From DASQZK01 sp963771005 (GTDB taxonomy: Bacteria; Bacteroidota; Bacteroidia; Bacteroidales; GCA-2748055), in assembly GCA_963771005.1 (NCBI GenBank), contig CAVYRO010000002.1, forward strand, positions 1,426,001 to 1,490,000: a DNA stretch of 64,000 bases, read 5' to 3'. A program made the position numbers and the translations under genes. Position 1 is the stretch's first letter, and each line of letters starts with the position of its first letter. Below, one piece after another: positions 24,058 to 33,722 of the stretch. The notes beneath the pieces were generated by a model, which did not search any database, was not told the origin of the DNA, and worked only from the letters and a program-made list of their open reading frames with translations.

Positions 24058-27000
24058 CTATTTCTTCAAAATTGCCGAGGGTGGTTTACCGTAAAATTTC
24101 TGGAAACTTTTGGAAAAATATCCGGGATCATCATATCCGATCATGTAAGCCACTTCGGAAATATTGCCTGCACCTTCCTGCAACAATGTCATAGCACGGT
24201 TCATACGTACCGATCTGATAAAATGATTTGCCGGCGTATTGATGACCGCTTTAAATTTCCGGTGCATTTGTGACTGGCTCATGCCGGCCTCCCTGGCCAG
24301 ATCTTCAACTGAAAAACCAGGAACCGCGATGTTTTCTTCCACAAGCTTCAGCATCCTTTGCATAAAATCCTCATCGAATGGGGAAACCGTGATTTCACCG
24401 GGACGGATAATGCTGTTGCTGCTGAATTTTTCCCGTAAAGCGATCCTGCTTTTTATCAGGTTCCTTACCCGTACAGCTAACTCTTTGGCATTAAATGGTT
24501 TTACAAGGAAATCATCTGCGCCGGTATCCAGTCCTTTTATCCTGTCGGTTATATCTGCCCTGGCCGTAAGAAGGATTACCGGAATGTGACTTGTTTTTTC
24601 ATTATTCTTAATTTTCGTGCAAAATGAATACCCGTCGATGCCTGGCATCATAATGTCACTAATGATAAGATCCGGAATAAATTCTTCGGCCATTGCTAAT
24701 CCCCGGTTTCCGTCAAAAGCCTGTATTATCCTGTATTCATCCTTCAGATTATCTTTTATATACTCGCTTACCTGGGGGTGGTCCTCAACGATCAGGATCC
24801 ATAATCTTGATTTCGGTTTAGCTTTCGAAGATAATCTGCTATCCGCTAAATCCTTTTGAATTGCAATGAGATCAGTTGATTCCCCTTTGACTGGCAATGA
24901 ATCACTTTCAAAAGGGATCCGGGCATCGGAAAGAAATTCAATTCCAAAGGGAAAACGGGCGGTGAAAACCGTTCCAATGCACTCCTCACTGCTAACGTTA
25001 ATCTCCCCGCGGTGTATCTTGACGAGTTCCAAAACATAGGCTAACCCGATGCCGGATCCCCCGGCCCTTCCCCCGCGCTTTCCGGCCTGGTAAAAACGGT
25101 CAAAAATGTAAGGCAATTGATCCTTCCGGATACCGGTCCCCGTATCTTCAACCTGTATTTCCAGCATTTTTCCCCGGTTATCAGCCTTAAGTACCCGCAG
25201 CCTGATGACTATTCTCCCACCTGCCGGGGTGAATTTAAAGGCATTGGAAACCAGGTTTGTCAGTATCTTCTCAATGATATCCGCATCAAAATAAAAGCCG
25301 GTCCTTAACTCATCATTCCCTGCATCCGGTTCCGGCACGACCGAGAAATCGATTTTTTTCTCATCGGCAAGAGATGAAAATGACGAGGCAATCCTTTCAG
25401 TAAATGCTATTATATCCGCTTTTTTAACATCCAGGGAATACATTCCGCTTTCAAACTTTGAAAGTTCAAGCAATTGATTTATGAGGCGAAGGAGACGGTC
25501 CGTATTCAGCTCCATCAATGCAAGCATTTTTTTGCTCTTTATGTCGGTATTTCCATCGATAAGCTTCTCGAGAGGACCTTTGATCAGGGTAAGAGGTGTA
25601 CGAAACTCATGGGAGATATTGGCAAAAAAACGGGATTTTAGCCTGTCAATTTCTTTCAGTTTATCTGATTCTATCGTAGCAATCCGCATCCGGTTTCTCA
25701 AACGAATACGGGAGAGTTCATAATTTCTCAGGCCGAGTATAAGGACAAGGAGGAAGATAAAATAAAGAGGGAATATCCACGGCTTCTGCCACCATGGACC
25801 TTCAATCGTGATATAAAGCACTGCTGTCTTGTCGCTCCATATCCGGTCAGAATTTGTTCCTTTTACCGTAAGCACATAATTTCCTGCTTTTAACTCAGCA
25901 AGCGTCAGACTGTTTTGGCTACCCGCCGGGATCCAGTTTCCTAGCGATGGTTCTACATTGTATGCGAATTCATGATCTCCTGCCGAGGCAAAATCCAGGG
26001 AGGCAAAGTCAACGGTAAAATGATTCTGATTATAAGCTAATTTCAAATGACTGGATTCCAGTATGCTAAATGCATTTTTCGTGATGTTGAGATGATTCTT
26101 TTCAAAGATCTGTAACCGGGTGAATACCACCGGAGACATATACTTCCTTTGTATGATCTGCTGCGGAAAAAAGCAGTTATATCCCTCAATCCCTCCAAAG
26201 AACATTTCTCCTTCCCGGCTTTTATAGTACGCCCCCCGGTTGAATTCATTGCTCTGTAATCCGTCGGCAGTGGTATAATTTGTAAACTCAATGGTCCTGG
26301 GATTGAAACTTGAAAGTCCCTCATTGGTACTTATCCAGAAATTGCCTTCATCATCTGCCAAAAGCCCGTACACAATATTATTGGCAAGACCCTCTTTCTC
26401 TGTGAAGAATTTTATCTTCCCGGTACGTATATCCAGGCGACAGAAGCCATTACCGTCAGTGCCAAACCAAATGTATTTATCAGGTCTGACGGGATCGGAA
26501 AGTAAAGCATTGACTTCACGGGATACCCTGCCCGCCGAATTTTCATGCGCCGTTTTGTACCTTTTCAATTTATTCGTCTCTGTATTAAAATAATGCAATC
26601 CATTTTTAGCAGCGATCCAAAGATTCCCTTTCTTATCCTCAAGAAGGGAAGGAAAGATCATTTCATATTTTCTTATGTCAGGAGCACTATCATATTTGAA
26701 TTTCTGAAAAATTCCTTTCACACGGTCAAATCTGGCGATGGCACAATCTGTCAGTACCCAGACATCGCTTCCATTACAAAGAACATAGTATATTACATCT
26801 GACTCTCCCTTCATCATCGAAGGAGAATCAGAGGACCTGTAGATAACCTGTTTACCCCTTTCCGCATCATACCTGACAAGCCCTATATTTGTAGCGATCC
26901 ATAGAAGTCCTTTTTCGTCTTCACATAAATGGTAAATTATTAACTGACGGTCGTAGGGTACTCCGTGAATTTTAATCTCCGATAATGCCGAACGGGAACG

Positions 27001-28344
27001 GTTGACCCTGAAAAGTCCTTCATTTGATCCCAACCAGAGGATATTATTATCTTTTGAACTCACACAGAAAGACCGTACGCTCAGTTTCCTTCCGGAAGAT
27101 ATCCAGGAACCCTGAATGAACTTGTCATCAGGATACCTGAATTTCATCCCTGAGGGATTAAAAAGCGTCAATCCCCGGCCATTGCTGCCAATCCACAGGG
27201 TACCCCCCATGTCGGTAAAAAAACAGGAAAACCATCCACCCTTCAATCCGAGGTTAAGATCCTTCTCACTGGAAAGACCGGAAAATTCACCCGATGCGGG
27301 ATCCAAAATATAAAGGGAATCCTCACTTCCGACCCATATTTCTTCCTTTCCCCTGTTCCGGAAAGAGGTCGCCGCCATAATATTCCGGGCCGGAAAAGGA
27401 ACTCCTTTATGATTATATCTGGTAAAGCAATTTTTATCGCTTTCAAAAGTGAAAAGTCCGAAAATGTTTACCATCCATAACCGGCTGCCAGAATCCTCAA
27501 ATATCCGTCTTCCACCTGCTATACCCTCACCAAATATTTCCGGAACCGCGTTGGTGTCTCCCGTCGGCAGCCCTACATCAATCTTCCGGAAAACGGGATC
27601 TTCCGGCCCACCGTATCTGAAAATATTAGATGAAGTGCCGACCCATAAATGACCGTCGCTGTCGAAGAGGAGAGTGTTGACCAATGCACTGTCTTCCGGG
27701 AAACCCTGATCTTCCTCATTGTAGCGGATAATACTGACCCCGCTCCTGTCAGGAGGTATAACTTTTTCACTACTGCTGAGCAGGTTCAGTCCGCCGCCGC
27801 CGGTTCCTATCCAGATATTACCATACCTGTCACCGGTTATAACCCGGATATGATTATCGGACAGCCGCTCTTTGTGCTCAGGATCGCTGTTGAAGTTAAT
27901 AAACCTTTCGTTCTGACGGTCAAGATAGAAGATCCCGCCTTCATTTGTTCCGACCCACAAACGCGATAGCATATCTTCATAGATGCAGGTGATATAGTTA
28001 TCCGTCAGGCTGAATTTATCAGAGGGATCGTACTTGAACACTTTGAACCGGTTGCCATCGAATAAATTAAGACCTCCTTTTGTGCCGATCCAGATAAACC
28101 CCGCATGATCCTGGTATATGCAGGAAACGAGGTTTTGAGACAGGCCATCATCGATATTGATGTTTCTGAATGTATAATTCTCCGGATTTATGAAATTTTG
28201 TGATTCCCCGGATGAGGCCGGAGATGCAAAAAGAATACACAGGATAAGTGACGGAATGATGCGGCGGTAAAAACAAGGAAGGAATCGTCTTGTCTGGAGA
28301 GATCCAACAGACGTTATGGAATACAGAGGTTTGACCTGAATCAT
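24058..28344 (-). CDS. Hybrid two-component system regulator (HTCS)
   Basis: The 1428-residue one-chain sensor-regulator contains, in order: a leader or anchor (residues ~25-45); two seven-bladed propellers of Reg_prop repeats (~55-760, e.g. GFIWIGTKGGLNLFD); a Y_Y_Y domain (~765-840); a transmembrane helix (~848-868); HisKA with FFANISHEFRTPLTLIKG (phospho-His ~915); HATPase with VEDTGTGI and GGSGIGLAYV; a receiver with IISDIMMPGIDGYSF (phospho-Asp ~1229) and LTARAD; and an AraC-type DNA-binding domain (~1325-1425, GMSQSQMHRKFKAV). HTCS proteins bind oligosaccharides in the periplasm and switch on polysaccharide loci. Divergent kdu/TRAP genes suggest a uronic-acid-containing ligand, but no SusC/D pair or lyase is present here to confirm it. 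Confidence 0.93.
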   Translation of the reverse strand: MIQVKPLYSITSVGSLQTRRFLPCFYRRIIPSLILCILFASPASSGESQNFINPENYTFRNINIDDGLSQNLVSCIYQDHAGFIWIGTKGGLNLFDGNRFKVFKYDPSDKFSLTDNYITCIYEDMLSRLWVGTNEGGIFYLDRQNERFINFNSDPEHKERLSDNHIRVITGDRYGNIWIGTGGGGLNLLSSSEKVIPPDRSGVSIIRYNEEDQGFPEDSALVNTLLFDSDGHLWVGTSSNIFRYGGPEDPVFRKIDVGLPTGDTNAVPEIFGEGIAGGRRIFEDSGSRLWMVNIFGLFTFESDKNCFTRYNHKGVPFPARNIMAATSFRNRGKEEIWVGSEDSLYILDPASGEFSGLSSEKDLNLGLKGGWFSCFFTDMGGTLWIGSNGRGLTLFNPSGMKFRYPDDKFIQGSWISSGRKLSVRSFCVSSKDNNILWLGSNEGLFRVNRSRSALSEIKIHGVPYDRQLIIYHLCEDEKGLLWIATNIGLVRYDAERGKQVIYRSSDSPSMMKGESDVIYYVLCNGSDVWVLTDCAIARFDRVKGIFQKFKYDSAPDIRKYEMIFPSLLEDKKGNLWIAAKNGLHYFNTETNKLKRYKTAHENSAGRVSREVNALLSDPVRPDKYIWFGTDGNGFCRLDIRTGKIKFFTEKEGLANNIVYGLLADDEGNFWISTNEGLSSFNPRTIEFTNYTTADGLQSNEFNRGAYYKSREGEMFFGGIEGYNCFFPQQIIQRKYMSPVVFTRLQIFEKNHLNITKNAFSILESSHLKLAYNQNHFTVDFASLDFASAGDHEFAYNVEPSLGNWIPAGSQNSLTLAELKAGNYVLTVKGTNSDRIWSDKTAVLYITIEGPWWQKPWIFPLYFIFLLVLILGLRNYELSRIRLRNRMRIATIESDKLKEIDRLKSRFFANISHEFRTPLTLIKGPLEKLIDGNTDIKSKKMLALMELNTDRLLRLINQLLELSKFESGMYSLDVKKADIIAFTERIASSFSSLADEKKIDFSVVPEPDAGNDELRTGFYFDADIIEKILTNLVSNAFKFTPAGGRIVIRLRVLKADNRGKMLEIQVEDTGTGIRKDQLPYIFDRFYQAGKRGGRAGGSGIGLAYVLELVKIHRGEINVSSEECIGTVFTARFPFGIEFLSDARIPFESDSLPVKGESTDLIAIQKDLADSRLSSKAKPKSRLWILIVEDHPQVSEYIKDNLKDEYRIIQAFDGNRGLAMAEEFIPDLIISDIMMPGIDGYSFCTKIKNNEKTSHIPVILLTARADITDRIKGLDTGADDFLVKPFNAKELAVRVRNLIKSRIALREKFSSNSIIRPGEITVSPFDEDFMQRMLKLVEENIAVPGFSVEDLAREAGMSQSQMHRKFKAVINTPANHFIRSVRMNRAMTLLQEGAGNISEVAYMIGYDDPGYFSKSFQKFYGKPPSAILKK

Positions 28345-28548
28345 ATCTGTCTGAATTGCACTAAGCTGTATGTCAAAGTCTGATTTATTACCAGTAGTTT
28401 ACGAACCAGGGAACATACCGGAAAGGAAAGCCGGATATGTTTCAATGAATAGTATCTCAACATATTGTGTCTCATAATGTTCAGATAAAAGTTTATTATC
28501 TTATGAAAAAATATTTTCCATTTTCTTTACTTCTGTTTGCGATTTTCA

Positions 28549-28571
28549 TATATTTGTGCAATCGATTGCAC
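28549..28571 (+). promoter_or_regulatory. -7 element with overlapping LacI-type operator
   Basis: TATATTTG (28549-28556) fits the TAnnTTTG consensus. It abuts a perfect 16-bp palindrome GTGCAATCGATTGCAC (28556-28571) that ends 4 nt before the ATG of the LacI-family gene. The CG-centred symmetry is typical of LacI-family operators. Binding would block initiation, so the regulator and the following kdu/TRAP genes are probably autoregulated. Confidence 0.7.
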
Positions 28572-28575
28572 TTAC

Positions 28576-29604
28576 ATGGCCGCAACAAATATTACAATCC
28601 ACGACATGGCGAGGATCCTCGAGGTTTCGCCGTCAACAATTTCAAGGGCACTTAACAATAACCCCCGTATAAGCCAGTCAATGCGGCAGACAGTGCAACA
28701 ATTGGCGGTTGAAAAAGGATACCGGCCAAACAACATCGCATCCTCCCTGCGTAAAGGCACCAGCATGACGATCGGAGTGATGATCCCCCGTATCAACAGG
28801 TTCTTTTTCTCCGGCGTGATCAGCGGCATGGAAGAGATCCTTAACAAAGCAGGGTATAACCTGATGATCTGTCAAAGCCTCGAAAACGTGAGTAAAGAAA
28901 AAGAAGGTATTCGCACCCTGATGAGCATGAGGGCCGATGCGCTCTTTATTTCCCTCTCCGCGGGGACAAAGAATACCTCGCATCTGCGCGAAATAGCAGA
29001 GGCAGGAATGAACGTTATCATGTTCGACCGTGTAGACGAATCCCTGGACATCAGTAGCGTGAAACTGGATGACTATCATGGGGCAAGAGAAATGGTGACC
29101 CACATGATCGGCCAGGGATACCGCAGGATCCTCCATATGGCAGGGCCTGTCAATCTTACCATGTACCGCGACCGTAAACAGGGGTATATTGACGCATTAC
29201 GAGCAGGAGGAATTCCATATGATCCTTCCCTGCTCGTTGAGGATACCCTTACCCGCGATGAAGCCTTTGCAACTTTGCTCCGCCTGTTTCGTTCCGGCAT
29301 TCAGGCAGATGCAGTGTTTGCCGCAAGTGATTTCACGGCACTGGGATCCCTCCTGGCTGCAAGGGAACTCGGTTTAAAAGTGCCGTCAGAATTGGGGATC
29401 GCCGGATTTGCAAACGAACCTTTTACAGAATTCTCACAGCCCGGGCTCACTTCAACAGATCAGAACCCCGAAGAAATGGGCCGCAGGGTAGCTAACATGT
29501 ATCTTGAAGGTCTCAATGATCCCCTTGTTCGGAGGGAGGTTATAAAACCAAAGCTGATCGTAAGGGGTTCAACCTTAAGAAACAATCAATTAGGAAACCT
29601 TTAA
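28576..29604 (+). CDS. LacI-family transcriptional regulator of uronate genes
   Basis: The ~342-residue repressor has an N-terminal helix-turn-helix (ITIHDMARILEVSPSTISRA, with the hinge helix NNIASSLRKG near residue 50) and a periplasmic-binding-protein-like sensor domain (TIGVMIPRINRFFFSGVISG ... DAVFAASDFTALGSLLAARE). The start is the ATG of MAATNITIHD, immediately after a palindromic operator; an earlier in-frame ATG would place the operator inside the coding region. The gene heads a tight + strand series with kduI 12 nt later, so it most likely senses a ketodeoxyuronate such as KDG (inferred from context). It is divergent from the HTCS gene. Confidence 0.92.
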   Translation: MAATNITIHDMARILEVSPSTISRALNNNPRISQSMRQTVQQLAVEKGYRPNNIASSLRKGTSMTIGVMIPRINRFFFSGVISGMEEILNKAGYNLMICQSLENVSKEKEGIRTLMSMRADALFISLSAGTKNTSHLREIAEAGMNVIMFDRVDESLDISSVKLDDYHGAREMVTHMIGQGYRRILHMAGPVNLTMYRDRKQGYIDALRAGGIPYDPSLLVEDTLTRDEAFATLLRLFRSGIQADAVFAASDFTALGSLLAARELGLKVPSELGIAGFANEPFTEFSQPGLTSTDQNPEEMGRRVANMYLEGLNDPLVRREVIKPKLIVRGSTLRNNQLGNL

Positions 29605-29616
29605 TACTTCGGAACC

Positions 29617-30459
29617 ATGGCAGTAAATTATGAAATCCGGTATTCAAATCATCCCGGCGACGCCCGCCAATACGATACAGCGAGGATAAGGAAAGAATTT
29701 CTCGCCCCGGGCATCATGAAGAAGGATGAGATCAACCTCGTCTATTCCTTCAACGACCGGCTGATCGTTGGTGGTTGTATACCCGTGAATAAGAAACTTA
29801 CGCTGGAAACCATCGACCCGCTTAAGTCGGAACATTTTCTCGACAGGCGCGAACTCGGCGTGATCAATGTTGGAGGAAAGGGAACTGTAACCGTTGACGG
29901 GAAAAACTATCCGGTCAATTATAAAGAAGCATTATATGTGGGGATGGGAGCCGGTGAGGTCCGGTTTGAAAGCGAAGATGCTTCCAATCCGGCACATTTT
30001 TATATCAACTCGGCCCCGGCCCATACCGGTTACCCGACCCGCCTGATCACGCTCGCAGATGCCGATATTGCGGAACTGGGATCGCTGGAAACCGCCAATG
30101 CAAGAACGGTCAATAAAATGCTCGTAAACAGTGTCATCCAGACCTGCCAGCTGCAGATGGGCATGACCGAACTGAAAACCGGAAGCGTATGGAATACCAT
30201 GCCTCCCCACGTTCACAGCAGGAGGATGGAAGCCTATTTTTATTTCAATGTGCCCGAAGGGCAATCCATCTGCCATTTCATGGGTGAGCCACAGGAGACA
30301 CGTCATATCTGGATGAAAAACGAAGAAGCCGTGATCTCGCCTGCATGGTCCATTCATGCAGCCGCAGGGACGAGCAATTACACCTTCATCTGGGGCATGG
30401 CAGGTGAAAATCTCGATTATGGCGATATGGATACAGTCAAGGTCAGCGAGATAAGATAA
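29617..30459 (+). CDS. kduI: 5-dehydro-4-deoxy-D-glucuronate isomerase
   Basis: The 280-residue cytosolic bicupin isomerises 5-keto-4-deoxyuronate (from unsaturated uronates released by pectin, alginate-like or glycosaminoglycan lyases and hydrolases) to 3-deoxy-D-glycero-2,5-hexodiulosonate. The metal site is visible: PPHVHSRRME with His198, His200 and Glu205, plus His247 in WSIHAAAG, at spacing close to the E. coli enzyme. Length is the family norm. It lies 12 nt after the LacI-type gene and 35 nt before kduD, the next enzyme of the pathway. Confidence 0.96.
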   Translation: MAVNYEIRYSNHPGDARQYDTARIRKEFLAPGIMKKDEINLVYSFNDRLIVGGCIPVNKKLTLETIDPLKSEHFLDRRELGVINVGGKGTVTVDGKNYPVNYKEALYVGMGAGEVRFESEDASNPAHFYINSAPAHTGYPTRLITLADADIAELGSLETANARTVNKMLVNSVIQTCQLQMGMTELKTGSVWNTMPPHVHSRRMEAYFYFNVPEGQSICHFMGEPQETRHIWMKNEEAVISPAWSIHAAAGTSNYTFIWGMAGENLDYGDMDTVKVSEIR

Positions 30460-30494
30460 AAATATATAACATTGTAAAATTAAAATCACTAAAT

Positions 30495-31283
30495 ATGTCA
30501 TTGGAATTATTCAGCCTGAAGGGAAAAAGAGCACTTGTTACCGGCGGTACACACGGATTGGGTATGGCCATTGCGAAAGGTCTGGCCGGAGCCGGAGCCG
30601 AAATTATCATCAATGATATTTTCAGCGAAAAACTTGAAAAAGCCTCCTCAGAATACCGGGAGGCTGGAATCGAAGTCAGAACTTATTTATTCAATGTAAC
30701 CATCGAAGAACAAGTGGTTGCAAATGTCGCAAAGATCGAAAAAGAAGCCGGACCCATCGATATCCTGGTAAACAATGCCGGCATTATCAAACGCATCCCC
30801 ATTCTCGATATGCAAGTGCAGGACTACCGCGATGTTCTCGATATTGACCTTGTGGCACCCTTTATCATGGCAAAGCATATCGTCCCGGGTATGATCCGCC
30901 GTGGACACGGGAAGATCATTAATATGTGTTCCATGATGAGCGAACTGGGACGGGATACCGTCTCTGCATACGCCGCGGCCAAGGGGGGATTGAAGATGCT
31001 TACGAAGAGTATGGCCACCGAATGGGCGAAACACAATATCCAGGCGAACGGTATCGGCCCGGGCTATTTTGCCACAGAGCAGACGGCCCCGATCCGGGTG
31101 AACGGGCATCCTTTCAATGATTTTATCATCCAGCGTACACCTGCCGGACGCTGGGGCGATCCTTCCGACCTGGCCGGAACGGCAGTATTTCTCGCATCAA
31201 ACGCTTCCAACTTCGTAAACGGCATGATCGTCTACGTCGACGGAGGTATCCTGGCTACCATAGGTAAACCGGCCAATGAATGA
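30495..31283 (+). CDS. kduD: 2-deoxy-D-gluconate 3-dehydrogenase / DKII reductase
   Basis: The 262-residue classical short-chain dehydrogenase has the cofactor motif TGGTHGLGMAIAKGLAGAGA, NNAG (INILVNNAGI-like), a catalytic Ser in MCSMMSELGRDTVSAYAAAK and the YxxxK pair in that segment. KduD reduces 2,5-diketo-3-deoxygluconate to 2-keto-3-deoxygluconate (KDG) with NADH, the step after KduI. Both genes are adjacent and co-oriented, which makes this assignment stronger than sequence alone would allow, since SDR enzymes are hard to separate. A 225-nt gap follows before eda and contains no ORF or obvious operator. Confidence 0.93.
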   Translation: MSLELFSLKGKRALVTGGTHGLGMAIAKGLAGAGAEIIINDIFSEKLEKASSEYREAGIEVRTYLFNVTIEEQVVANVAKIEKEAGPIDILVNNAGIIKRIPILDMQVQDYRDVLDIDLVAPFIMAKHIVPGMIRRGHGKIINMCSMMSELGRDTVSAYAAAKGGLKMLTKSMATEWAKHNIQANGIGPGYFATEQTAPIRVNGHPFNDFIIQRTPAGRWGDPSDLAGTAVFLASNASNFVNGMIVYVDGGILATIGKPANE

Positions 31284-31508
31284 AATATCCCGCCCCAGGT
31301 TCAGTACGCATGCCGTGGATCTCCACAGGTAAGGGTTCTAATATTACGGGACGATAGGCGATCCTGTAATTAAGGAGATCAAAAAGGGCCGGTAATGTTC
31401 GGCAAGGTTGCCCCCCTATGGGAAAATCCGGTTACCGCATTGAGAATTGGATAATATTCTTGCAAATAGATTAACTTTCACTATTTTCGAACCTTATTCT
31501 TTTCTGTT

Positions 31509-32183
31509 ATGGCACGTTTCAAGAGGCTTGAAGTAGCCGTCAAAATGAATGAACAGGGCCTGATCCCCGTTTTGTACCATCCCGATGCGGAGGTGATGAA
31601 GGAAGTCCTAAGGGCCTGTTACAATGGTGGTGGAAGGGTGTTCGAGTTCACGAACCGTGGAGACTATGCCCACGAAGTGTTCGGATCTCTCAATAAATGG
31701 GCGGCGTCCGAACTTCCCGGAATGATCCTGGGGGCCGGCTCGGTGGTCGACTCCGGCACTGCTGCAATATATATACAGCTGGGCGCTAATTTCGTCGTTT
31801 CTCCCGTTCTTAAAGAGGATATGGCCGTTACCTGTAACCGGCGAAAAATTCTGTGGATGCCCGGATGCGGCACCCTCACGGAGATATCGAAAGCAGAGGA
31901 GCTCGGTGCGGAGATTGTCAAGATATTTCCCGGCTCTGCTGTCGGCGGACCCGGGTTCGTAAAAGCCATCCTTGGCCCCTCCCCCTGGACTTCAATCATG
32001 CCCACAGGGGATGTGGATCCGTCGGAGGAAAACCTCAGGGCCTGGTTCAGCGCCGGGGTTAGCTGTGTCGGCATGGGTTCCAACCTGATCTCAAAGGAAC
32101 TGATCAGCAAAAAGAACTGGGAGGAGATCGGGAAAAAAATTGGGGATACCCTGTCGCTGATCAGGAAAATCCGGGGCCTCTAA
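31509..32183 (+). CDS. eda: KHG/KDPG aldolase
   Basis: The 224-residue class I aldolase cleaves 2-keto-3-deoxy-6-phosphogluconate to pyruvate and glyceraldehyde 3-phosphate. Landmarks are GLIPVLYHPD, GGGRVFEFTNRG (family EITLR-type strand), MILGAGSVVDSGTA, the PGCGTLTEISKAEELGAE segment, and Schiff-base Lys138 in EIVKIFPGSAVGG. Trimeric, cytosolic. It ends the kdu pathway, but the kinase that phosphorylates KDG (KdgK) is absent from the window and must be elsewhere or replaced. It lies 12 nt before the TRAP binding-protein gene, so the two are probably co-transcribed. Confidence 0.92.
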   Translation: MARFKRLEVAVKMNEQGLIPVLYHPDAEVMKEVLRACYNGGGRVFEFTNRGDYAHEVFGSLNKWAASELPGMILGAGSVVDSGTAAIYIQLGANFVVSPVLKEDMAVTCNRRKILWMPGCGTLTEISKAEELGAEIVKIFPGSAVGGPGFVKAILGPSPWTSIMPTGDVDPSEENLRAWFSAGVSCVGMGSNLISKELISKKNWEEIGKKIGDTLSLIRKIRGL

Positions 32184-32195
32184 GGAGAAAAATTT

Positions 32196-33170
32196 ATGAG
32201 AAAAATATTTTTTGTCATTGCAATGCTGGGGGTGACCCTGTTCTCATGTTCCCATAAAGAAAAGGCCAGGGTTCTGAAACTTGCGCATAGTCTCGACCCG
32301 ACACATCCCGTTCATAAAGCCATGGTTTATATGGCCGACCGCTGTAAGGAACTTTCGGGAGGGAAACTGCAGATCCAGATCTATCCTTCCGGACAGCTCG
32401 GCTCGGAACAACAGTGCGTGGAACTCCTCCAGATCGGGAGCCTTGCCATCACCAAGGTCTCGGCCGCCGTGATGGAAAGTTTCGTGGATGAATACAAAGT
32501 ATTGGGTCTACCGTACATATTCAAGTCCAAAGAACAGTCATTCAGGATTCTTGACGGTGAGATCGGGAAAGAATTGCTTGCTGCCCCGGAACCCTACTGG
32601 ATCAGGGGCCTTTGTTTTTATGACGCGGGAAGCCGCAGTTTCTATACGATCAAGACTCCGATCCGGAAACCTGGAGATCTCAAAGGCCTTAAGATCAGGG
32701 TTATGAAGAGCATGATCTCGATGGAACTGGTCAAAACCCTGGGGGGTTCCCCTACCCCGATATCTTTCGGAGAACTGTATACCGCATTGCAAAGCGGGGT
32801 GGTTGACGGTGCAGAGAACAATCCGCCCAGTTTTTACACCTCGCATCATTATGAGGTCTGCAAGTTTTATTCGCTTAATGAGCACAGCATGGTGCCCGAT
32901 GTGCTTATCATCAGCCTGAAGGTATGGAAGAGCCTGTCGGAGCAGGAAAAGGGATGGCTTCAGCAGGCTGCTGATGAATCGGTGGTAAAGGAAAGAGAAC
33001 TCTGGGCCAAATCCGTGCAGGAATCCCTGGAAGCTGTCAAAAAAGCGGGTGTGACAATCATTCACCCGGACAAGGAACCCTTTGCTGAAAAAGTTGAAGG
33101 GATGTACGAGATGTTCAAGGATCAGCCCCGCGTATACAACCTGCTGAAACGGATCCGGGCCGCCAAATGA
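32196..33170 (+). CDS. TRAP transporter solute-binding lipoprotein (DctP family)
   Basis: The 324-residue binding protein has lipobox VTLFSC (Cys18), so it is tethered in the envelope rather than free. DctP landmarks are LAHSLDPTHPVHKAMVYMAD, YPSGQLGSEQQCVELLQIGS, the arginine-bearing LKGLKIRVMKS that contacts a substrate carboxylate in characterised TRAP proteins, and SFGELYTALQSGVVDGAENN. Together with the two permease genes it would import an acid; by operon context a hexuronate or ketodeoxyuronate. It follows eda by 12 nt. Confidence 0.94.
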   Translation: MRKIFFVIAMLGVTLFSCSHKEKARVLKLAHSLDPTHPVHKAMVYMADRCKELSGGKLQIQIYPSGQLGSEQQCVELLQIGSLAITKVSAAVMESFVDEYKVLGLPYIFKSKEQSFRILDGEIGKELLAAPEPYWIRGLCFYDAGSRSFYTIKTPIRKPGDLKGLKIRVMKSMISMELVKTLGGSPTPISFGELYTALQSGVVDGAENNPPSFYTSHHYEVCKFYSLNEHSMVPDVLIISLKVWKSLSEQEKGWLQQAADESVVKERELWAKSVQESLEAVKKAGVTIIHPDKEPFAEKVEGMYEMFKDQPRVYNLLKRIRAAK

Positions 33171-33225
33171 GGGATCCCCGGTAAGGTCAATATATATGCA
33201 ACAGATATGAGAAGAACAACTGAAA

Positions 33226-33705
33226 ATGTATCCGATGCGATTTAACAACGTCCTTAATAAAACCCTGGAAGTTCTACTTGTCGTCATCATGTCCCTTCTG
33301 GTTATCGATGTGCTCTGGCAGGTAGCAAGCCGTTATATCCTTGCTTCACCCAGCTCATTCACCGATGAACTGGCCGGCTTTCTGCTTATATGGACCGGAT
33401 TGCTGGGCGCTGCATACGTGGCCGGAAGGAATGAACATCTTGCTATCGACATACTTCTTCAACGTACCCGTGAGAGCCGGAAAAACCGGCTCGGCCTCCT
33501 CATCAACGTCCTGGTTTTTTTGTTCGCCCTGCTGGTGATGGTCGCGGGAGGATCATGGCTGGTATATACCCGCTTTGCCCTCGACGTGAAATCGGCCGCA
33601 CTGGAGCTGCCTTTGGGTTACGTCTACACCGTTATCCCCCTGAGTGGCCTGCTTATCATTTATTACAGCATTATTAACATTTTGATTATCTATAAGAAAA
33701 ACTAA
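33226..33705 (+). CDS. TRAP transporter small permease (DctQ family)
   Basis: The 159-residue protein has four transmembrane helices (around residues 12-32, 48-66, 85-108 and 130-150). The motifs DVLWQVASRYILASPSSFTD and ELAGFLLIWTGLLGAAYVAG, followed by RNEHLAIDIL, are standard for TRAP small subunits. It pairs with the large subunit 17 nt downstream and the lipoprotein upstream. An alternative ATG three codons later is possible. Energy comes from a sodium or proton gradient in known systems. Confidence 0.92.
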   Translation: MYPMRFNNVLNKTLEVLLVVIMSLLVIDVLWQVASRYILASPSSFTDELAGFLLIWTGLLGAAYVAGRNEHLAIDILLQRTRESRKNRLGLLINVLVFLFALLVMVAGGSWLVYTRFALDVKSAALELPLGYVYTVIPLSGLLIIYYSIINILIIYKKN

Positions 33706-33722
33706 CCTACCTCTACCGGTTT

